Assembly: GCF_946481715.1 (NCBI RefSeq)
Contig: NZ_CAMLOV010000013.1
Coordinates: 1-55,585 of the forward strand
Direction of reading: 5' to 3'
Source of the DNA: an uncultured Mucilaginibacter sp.
Lineage (GTDB): Bacteria; Bacteroidota; Bacteroidia; Sphingobacteriales; Sphingobacteriaceae
DNA: 55,585 nt
In this document: positions 50,719 to 55,585 of the stretch, one piece after another
How positions within the stretch are numbered: the stretch's first letter is position 1
Layout: every line of letters begins with the position of its first letter
The notes under the pieces: generated by a model
Databases searched by the model: none
The model's input: the letters and a program-made list of their open reading frames with translations, nothing else
Told to the model about the DNA's origin: nothing
Made by a program: the position numbers and the translations under genes

Positions 50719-51831
50719 ATGAAAAAAATTGCACTGCTTGTACCCCTTTTATTAGCGTTTAAATGCGTTTGGGCCCAAAGCAATAATAAATTTGAGCTTA
50801 ACGGGCTGTATGGCTTAAGCACATTTACTGCCGAGTTTTATAAAACCCCGGGGCACCTGGGCGGTGCCGAAGCAGCCTATCATTTTGATATGGGGAATAA
50901 CAAGGCCCCCTACATCCGCTTGCTAAATGTGCAGGCTATTGATGTGGTTGCCGGGTTTCGCAGTTTTAATAATGTAAGTGTAATAGATAGCAACAATGCG
51001 GTAACCCACCCTATAGGGCGTGTTTACTCTTTATTGGGGCGGTTAGAATTCCCCATTGCTAAAATAGGCGGCACACGCCTGGTTTTTGCGCCGGCGCTTG
51101 GCTTCGCCTACGCCACGGGCACCTATTTTAGCAATGGCAATCCGCTTATTGGCAGCCACATTAATTTGGCCACCCAGGCCGGCTTGTTTATTACTTCGCC
51201 ATTAAGCAACACGCTAACATTAAAAGGCGGGATAGATATTTTTCATTACTCCAATGGTGCTGTGCGGGTGCCCAATAATGGGGTAAACACTGTAGAAACA
51301 TCATTGGGCCTAATTAAAACTTTAAATACACCTGGGCCGCCAACCAGCAGCAAAGCCCTTAGCACATTTTATAAGCACTCTTTTGAGATCGGGTTTGATG
51401 TAGGCCGCAGGGGCGTACAAAAAGCTGAAGGGGGATTGTATAAAACAGGCTTTTCGGCAGCTTACAATTATAGGCTAAGCCCCGTTTTGAGTTTAAAAGC
51501 CGGGGGCGATGCTGTTTACTACTTTACGCTTTACCATCCTGATAACGACCCCAAAACCAACTTAGAGCCTACTTATCAATACCACGGAACATCGTTTGAC
51601 AGGTGGAGGTATGGCCTTAGCATTGGTGCCGACCTTTGGCTGGGCCGCCTGGCCATTATGGCTAATTATGGCTATTACCTGCACTACAAAAGCACAACCG
51701 AAATTAATAAATACTGGACACCCGGCGTAAAATACTATGTGCTACCCTGGATGGCTGTGCAGGTTAAGGCCTACATACACAACAGCGATTGCGATTACCT
51801 GGGTGGCGGCTTAATTTTCCGCGCGCATTAA
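50719..51831 (+). CDS. Acyloxyacyl hydrolase, PagL-like lipid A deacylase
   Basis: A 370-residue outer-membrane protein with a signal peptide MKKIALLVPLLLAFKCVWAQ. The PagL signature is present as FHYSNGAVRVPNNGVN, with catalytic His 176 and Ser 178, so it may remove acyl chains from lipid A. It is about twice the size of Pseudomonas PagL; the extra C-terminal half is also strand-rich (RWRYGLSIGADLWLGRLAIM). The protein ends DYLGGGLIFRAH. Its stop shares the palindrome TTAA with the prfA stop on the opposite strand. The lpxH gene 1.3 kb further also acts on lipid A, but is separated and differently oriented. Confidence 0.87.
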   Translation: MKKIALLVPLLLAFKCVWAQSNNKFELNGLYGLSTFTAEFYKTPGHLGGAEAAYHFDMGNNKAPYIRLLNVQAIDVVAGFRSFNNVSVIDSNNAVTHPIGRVYSLLGRLEFPIAKIGGTRLVFAPALGFAYATGTYFSNGNPLIGSHINLATQAGLFITSPLSNTLTLKGGIDIFHYSNGAVRVPNNGVNTVETSLGLIKTLNTPGPPTSSKALSTFYKHSFEIGFDVGRRGVQKAEGGLYKTGFSAAYNYRLSPVLSLKAGGDAVYYFTLYHPDNDPKTNLEPTYQYHGTSFDRWRYGLSIGADLWLGRLAIMANYGYYLHYKSTTEINKYWTPGVKYYVLPWMAVQVKAYIHNSDCDYLGGGLIFRAH

Positions 51832-52901
51832 GCGGCGGTGCCTTCTTTTAACCGTTCGGCGTTCTCTGCAAATTGCAGCGCTTCCATAATTTCCTGCAGG
51901 TCGCCGTTCATTACGCCGGTTAGGTTGTATATGGTTAAGCCTATCCGGTGCTCGGTTAAGCGCCCTTGCGGGTAGTTGTACGTACGCACTTTGGCGCTTC
52001 TATCGCCGGTTGCCACCATTGTTTTACGCCTTTTCGAGGTTTCCTCCAGGTGCTTTTGCAGCTCCATTTCGTATACGCGCGAACGTAATACGCCTAAAGC
52101 CTTATCGTAGTTTTTTAATTGCGATTTCTGATCCTGGCACTGCGCTACAATACCGGTAGGTATGTGCGTTAAACGCACCGCAGAATAGGTTGTATTTACC
52201 GATTGCCCACCCGGGCCTGATGCGCAGAACAGATCCTTGCGGATATCGCTCACCTGCAAATCAATATCAAATTCATCAACCTCGGGCAATACTACTACAG
52301 ATGCAGCTGATGTATGCACGCGGCCCTGGGTTTCGGTATCAGGCACGCGCTGTACCCGGTGCACACCGCTTTCGTATTTAAAGTTGCCGTAAGCGTCCTC
52401 TGCATTTACGTTGAAAACAATCTCTTTGTATCCGCCCGATGTACCTTCGGTATAATCAACCAGTTCGGTTTTCCAGCCGCGTTTTTCGCAGTAGCGCATA
52501 TACATGCGGTAAAGGTCGCCGGCAAAAAGGGATGCTTCATCTCCGCCTGTACCGCCACGGATCTCGATAATGGCGTTCTTAGAATCTTCAGGGTCTTTTG
52601 GTATCAGCATCAAACGGATAACTTCTTCCATTTCATCCTGCTTTGTCAACAGCTCATCCAATTCCATTTTAGCCATCTCGCGGAACTCGTCGTCCTTCTC
52701 GGTAGCCAAAATTTCTTTATTGGTATCTATATTGCTCATAATGTTGCGGTATATATTATACTGGTCAACAATTTTAGCAAGGTCTTTATATTCCTTATTC
52801 AACTGGGCAAAACGCTTCATGTCGCTCATCGCGTCGGGGCTGCTTAGCTCAGCTTCTACCGCTTTCCAGCGTTGGTATATTAATTCTAATTTCTCTAACA
52901 T
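51828..52901 (-). CDS. prfA: Peptide chain release factor 1
   Basis: A 357-residue release factor for UAA and UAG codons. The hydrolytic GGQ is in ASGPGGQSVNTTYSAVRLTH (residues 231-233), with Ser following where most RF1 proteins have His. The codon-recognition PxT is PDT at 187-189 in RVPDTETQGRVHTSA. The C terminus (RTYNYPQGRLTEHRIG) is standard and the length is full. That RF1 is present means TAG should act as a stop in this organism, which bears on the amber-interrupted gene at 11780. A TATTTTTG box lies about 145 bases upstream. Confidence 0.96.
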   Translation of the reverse strand: MLEKLELIYQRWKAVEAELSSPDAMSDMKRFAQLNKEYKDLAKIVDQYNIYRNIMSNIDTNKEILATEKDDEFREMAKMELDELLTKQDEMEEVIRLMLIPKDPEDSKNAIIEIRGGTGGDEASLFAGDLYRMYMRYCEKRGWKTELVDYTEGTSGGYKEIVFNVNAEDAYGNFKYESGVHRVQRVPDTETQGRVHTSAASVVVLPEVDEFDIDLQVSDIRKDLFCASGPGGQSVNTTYSAVRLTHIPTGIVAQCQDQKSQLKNYDKALGVLRSRVYEMELQKHLEETSKRRKTMVATGDRSAKVRTYNYPQGRLTEHRIGLTIYNLTGVMNGDLQEIMEALQFAENAERLKEGTAA

Positions 52902-53045
52902 CTTATTTCGAAAATCAAGTGCAGTGCCAATTGGTTATGCCAGCCCCGCTTTTTATTACAAGCCTTTTGCCCTATCCCGCACGCCACCAAAAAGGCTTTC
53001 CATTCCAATCGGGTTTAGTTTACGCGGTGTATTGCAAAAAACATG

Positions 53046-53053
53046 CAAAAATA
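53046..53053 (-). promoter_or_regulatory. Possible -7 box (TATTTTTG) for prfA
   Basis: On the minus strand TATTTTTG matches TAnnTTTG about 145 bases before the prfA ATG. There is no convincing -33 box, so the call is tentative. Confidence 0.35.
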
Positions 53054-53110
53054 CGGAAATTTAAGGATATAATTTATTCAGCCGATTGTAAATAGAATGG
53101 GGAGCCTAAG

Positions 53111-53869
53111 CTACTCTTCGGCTCCCTTAAAATACTTCAGCTCCAGCGTATTCCCGTCGAAAATGGCGTAGGTAAAAAAGCCTATCCAATCGCCAAGGTT
53201 TATGTAGCGGCTGTTGCCGGTAAGCTGTATATCAAGCGGTTTATGCCGGTGCCCGTATATCATATAGTCGTAATACTGCGTTTGCAGCAACTCGTTAGAG
53301 TATATTTCTATCCACTCCTTTGGGTGCAGCTTTTCTTCTCCTATCCGTGCGTTAACCTGTTTGCTATTGTGCGACCAGGCGTTGGCCAAGCCAATGCCCA
53401 AATTTGGGTGCAGCCTTGCAAAAAGCCATTGGCATAGCTTACTGCGGAATATCTTTTTCAGGAATTTGTACTTGTTATCGCCGGGGCCAAGCCCGTCGCC
53501 GTGGTGCAGGTAAAATTTTTTTCCGCCACGCTCTATAACCAACTCGTTTGATATAATGGTGGCGTTCAGTTCGGTTTTAAAGTAATCAAACATCCACATA
53601 TCGTGGTTGCCTTTAAACAGGTAAAGCTTTACGCCTGCATCTGCCAATTGCGCCAGTTTCCCTAAGAAGCGGACGTAGCCTTTTGGTACCACCGTTTTGT
53701 ACTCGAACCAAAAATCGAACACATCACCCATCAAAAACAGCTCGGCAACATCATCCTTAATGCTATCCAGCCAAAGGATAAAGCGGTCTTCGCGCCCGCG
53801 CGATGAGGCATGCCCGCCCGCACCTAAATGGATATCAGAAGCAAAATAGAGGTTTTTACCGCTTGGCAT
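53111..53869 (-). CDS. lpxH: UDP-2,3-diacylglucosamine diphosphatase (LpxH-like)
   Basis: About 252 residues, a calcineurin-like metallophosphoesterase of lipid A synthesis that cleaves UDP-2,3-diacylglucosamine to lipid X and UMP at the inner membrane. Motifs in order: ASDIHLGAGG (Asp 12, His 14), LMGDVFDFWFEY, FKGNHDMWMFDYF, LHHGDGLGPGD and MIYGHRHKPLD, the full set of metal ligands. The ATG at 53869 begins MPSGKNLYFASDIHLG; the longer frame to 53905 adds a hydrophobic stretch that is probably not translated. A hairpin GGGAGCC/GGCTCCC brackets the stop codon. Confidence 0.9.
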   Translation of the reverse strand: MPSGKNLYFASDIHLGAGGHASSRGREDRFILWLDSIKDDVAELFLMGDVFDFWFEYKTVVPKGYVRFLGKLAQLADAGVKLYLFKGNHDMWMFDYFKTELNATIISNELVIERGGKKFYLHHGDGLGPGDNKYKFLKKIFRSKLCQWLFARLHPNLGIGLANAWSHNSKQVNARIGEEKLHPKEWIEIYSNELLQTQYYDYMIYGHRHKPLDIQLTGNSRYINLGDWIGFFTYAIFDGNTLELKYFKGAEE

Positions 53870-53922
53870 ATTCACCAAAAATACGGCAATAATCCAAAGC
53901 AGCAAATTCCATTTGGGCTGCG

Positions 53923-54483
53923 CTAATAGTTATTGGCATTCAGCGGCGGCATATTTTGTATACGCTTTGCAAAATACACGTCCCAGCTATGCTGCTGTTG
54001 CTTATTGGTACTGTGTTCGGTATCGTCGTCGTAATCGATATTCAGCTGCTTATACTTGGCATCAATCCTGTTGAAAATAGCCATGGCCTCGTTTTGATAA
54101 TTGGCGCTGAAGCGGGTGCGGTTTACCTCCCGCAAAACTTCCTGCTGCTCCAGGTAGGCAATATTGTAATGCCCCTGTTCATGCTTTAAGATCTCTGCCA
54201 GGGCCAATTGCGAGGTGACACGCGAGCGGTCTATCCACGAGCGGTTGTTGTTCATGCTCAACCGCACATTAAAATGCAGGATGTATTCGCCATCGGCACG
54301 CGATGCCTGGAAACGAAAATCGATAGTACAATTGGTGTAAGCCACCACGCCGCGGTTGTTGGCACGTGGGTAACCCTGAAAATCATCCGCCGTTAATTGC
54401 CTGAATGGCTGGGCAAAAAGCGTGGACGAAGCAAGCAGCAACAACACAGATACCGTGCCTGCACGTAATAGTTTAAATATCAT
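53923..54483 (-). CDS. DUF922 family secreted zinc-protease-like protein
   Basis: A 186-residue protein with a signal peptide MIFKLLRAGTVSVLLLLASSTLFAQ. It shows the DUF922 pattern: RQLTADDFQGYP early, a beta region with AYTNCTIDFRF, then ILKHEQGHYNIAYLEQQ containing HEQGH (residues 101-105), a HExxH zinc-protease motif. DUF922 is annotated as a putative secreted Zn-dependent protease, with no substrate known. It lies 26 bases after the SPFH gene and 53 before lpxH, so the three may be cotranscribed. Confidence 0.87.
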   Translation of the reverse strand: MIFKLLRAGTVSVLLLLASSTLFAQPFRQLTADDFQGYPRANNRGVVAYTNCTIDFRFQASRADGEYILHFNVRLSMNNNRSWIDRSRVTSQLALAEILKHEQGHYNIAYLEQQEVLREVNRTRFSANYQNEAMAIFNRIDAKYKQLNIDYDDDTEHSTNKQQQHSWDVYFAKRIQNMPPLNANNY

Positions 54484-54508
54484 CCAGAAGGGGTTAAAAA
54501 GTAAATTA

Positions 54509-55450
54509 TTACTTTTTGACTTTATCCGGCTGCAGAAGGTTTAATGCCATCATTTCTTTCATGGTGTGCTCCATCCCCGCGGTAGAACCATCCAGGAAAA
54601 TAACGTTGCCTTTAGAATTTTCGGCGAAGTGTTTGATAGATTCCGTCCACATGGTAAACAGGATAACCGACGTATCCATATTGGCACCCTGCATTTCTTT
54701 GGCGGCCATAGTCATACCCTTGGCCACTTCCTCGCGGAATAAGGCAATACCCTGCCCGCGCAACTGTGCCGCCTGGCGCTCGGCCTCGGCAGATATTTTT
54801 ATAGCGTTACCATCCGCTTCGGCTGCTTTTGTTTTAGTAATTAATAATGCCTGGCCCTCGTTTTCGGCAGCGGCTTTCAGGTTATTTGATGCAACTACCT
54901 GACTCATGGATTTCATGATGACATCATCAAAAGTGATATCATTCAATTGAAGGTCCTGCAAGTGGTAACCCCATCCTTCCAGTACGGTATCCAGTTGCTC
55001 TTTTACGTGCTCTACAATATCGCGGCGCAGTATCAGCACCTCGCTTTGGCGTTTGGTGGCCACGAAGGCGCGGATAGAGCCCTCTACGGTGCGGATAAGG
55101 GCTTGCATCAGGTTACGCTCGTCCACAAATTTAAAGGCAACGTTTTTTATGGCCTCTTCGGATTGATCCAGCACCGAATACAGCAGCATTGCTTTAAAAT
55201 AAACGTTTGCCTGGTCGAACGTTACCGCCTGAAACTCCAGCTCTACCGAGCGGTTCTGGATAGATATTTTGGAATAAATGCTTTCTATCAATGGGATTTT
55301 AAAATTCAATCCCGGTGTTAATATGCGCCGATACTTGCCAAAGATGGTGATTACAGCAATTGTGCCCTGCTTAACGGTTACAAACGACGAGAAAACAACT
55401 ATTATTAGAAAAAAGACGATTACATAAAAGGCAATAGATGATGATTCCAT
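54509..55450 (-). CDS. SPFH/band 7 domain membrane protein
   Basis: A 313-residue protein with one N-terminal membrane helix (IAFYVIVFFLIIVVFSSFV), then an SPFH domain: VKQGTIAVITIFGKYRRILTPGLNFKIPLIE, IQNRSVELEFQAVTFDQANVYFKAMLLY, and RTVEGSIRAFVATKRQSEVL. An Ala/Glu-rich coiled coil (KTKAAEADGNAIKISAEAERQAAQL) leads to a C terminus with VIFLDGSTAGMEHTM. This matches the stomatin/prohibitin-like group (HflK/C-type topology), which forms large membrane rings and influences proteases. No protease or NfeD partner is beside it within the window. It may be the first gene of an SPFH-DUF922-lpxH transcript. Confidence 0.9.
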   Translation of the reverse strand: MESSSIAFYVIVFFLIIVVFSSFVTVKQGTIAVITIFGKYRRILTPGLNFKIPLIESIYSKISIQNRSVELEFQAVTFDQANVYFKAMLLYSVLDQSEEAIKNVAFKFVDERNLMQALIRTVEGSIRAFVATKRQSEVLILRRDIVEHVKEQLDTVLEGWGYHLQDLQLNDITFDDVIMKSMSQVVASNNLKAAAENEGQALLITKTKAAEADGNAIKISAEAERQAAQLRGQGIALFREEVAKGMTMAAKEMQGANMDTSVILFTMWTESIKHFAENSKGNVIFLDGSTAGMEHTMKEMMALNLLQPDKVKK

Positions 55451-55506
55451 TTGGCGTTATAATTTGAATAAATATAGGCTTATTTATTTTAGGCGCAAGT
55501 AGAATT

Positions 55507-55584
55507 TTAGAAGGATAGATACTTATTCATCACGTCATTGCTGTAAAGGTCAGATAATTCGGTAACAGAATTAGCTTTATATAA
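55507..55584 (-). CDS. Probable C-terminal end of a gene running off the window
   Basis: One minus-strand frame is open from the window edge to a TAA at 55507-55509. The 25 visible residues read as a plausible protein tail (ANSVTELSDLYSNDVMNKYL). It lies on the same strand as the SPFH gene and 56 bases upstream of it. Twenty-five open codons could occur by chance, so the call is tentative, and no family can be named. Confidence 0.4.
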   Translation of the reverse strand, partial: LYKANSVTELSDLYSNDVMNKYLSF

Positions 55585-55585
55585 C

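Overview
The window reads as chromosome from a Bacteroidota bacterium, most likely family Sphingobacteriaceae (Mucilaginibacter/Pedobacter-like). The evidence is: secreted proteins whose signal peptides end in ...AQ; few Shine-Dalgarno sites but several TTTG / TAnnTTTG promoter boxes typical of the phylum; a TonB-dependent receptor with a carboxypeptidase-like N-terminal domain; HYC_CC_PP, DUF3347, DUF3857, DUF6607 and DUF1800/DUF1501 families; and many short palindromic repeats between genes. I see no rRNA, tRNA, CRISPR array, insertion sequence, phage or integrase. Most of the window is ordinary housekeeping and accessory chromosome.

Layout. 1-8.2 kb (+): carboxymuconolactone decarboxylase-like protein, DNA-3-methyladenine glycosylase I, DNA polymerase I, the overlapping glycogen pair glgA-glgC, and an SDR oxidoreductase. 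8.3-10.7 kb (-): metallo-hydrolase, YbaB/EbfC, serine-hydrolase lipoprotein. 10.8-16.0 kb (+): TPR protein, a small two-helix membrane protein interrupted by an in-frame amber codon, fumarase C, a lipoprotein, S1/P1 nuclease, low-molecular-weight tyrosine phosphatase, DUF3347 protein. A 10-bp tandem repeat array lies at about 16.05-16.15 kb. 16.35-20.6 kb: DUF6607 gene (-) diverging from a four-gene copper/heavy-metal cassette (+).

20.6-27.8 kb holds palindromic elements, a YfiT/DinB protein (-), then a FAD oxidoreductase, CsaA, TadA, Mn-type superoxide dismutase and a quinone-oxidoreductase/ferredoxin-reductase pair (+). 27.9-31.6 kb (-) is a siderophore-receptor/PepSY operon. 31.7-38.9 kb (-) is a run of three DUF3857 proteins (two with a degenerate transglutaminase site) followed by aat and ruvC. 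39.0-43.7 kb (+): DUF1800/DUF1501 pair and a three-PAS histidine kinase. 43.7-55.5 kb is nearly all minus strand: hisS, OmpA lipoprotein, a four-gene two-component operon with an outer-membrane barrel, ApbE, prfA, lpxH, a DUF922 protease and an SPFH protein, with one plus-strand PagL-like deacylase. A probable gene end runs off the right edge.

Most interesting points: the copper cassette whose Bacteroidota-type promoter sits so close to the first ATG that the message may be leaderless; the 10-bp (one helical turn) TTTCGTACAG array; tandem DUF3857 paralogues that have lost the transglutaminase Cys and His beside one that keeps them; the amber-interrupted membrane protein; and several families of intergenic inverted repeats. 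All functional calls come from reading motifs by eye; no database search was run.
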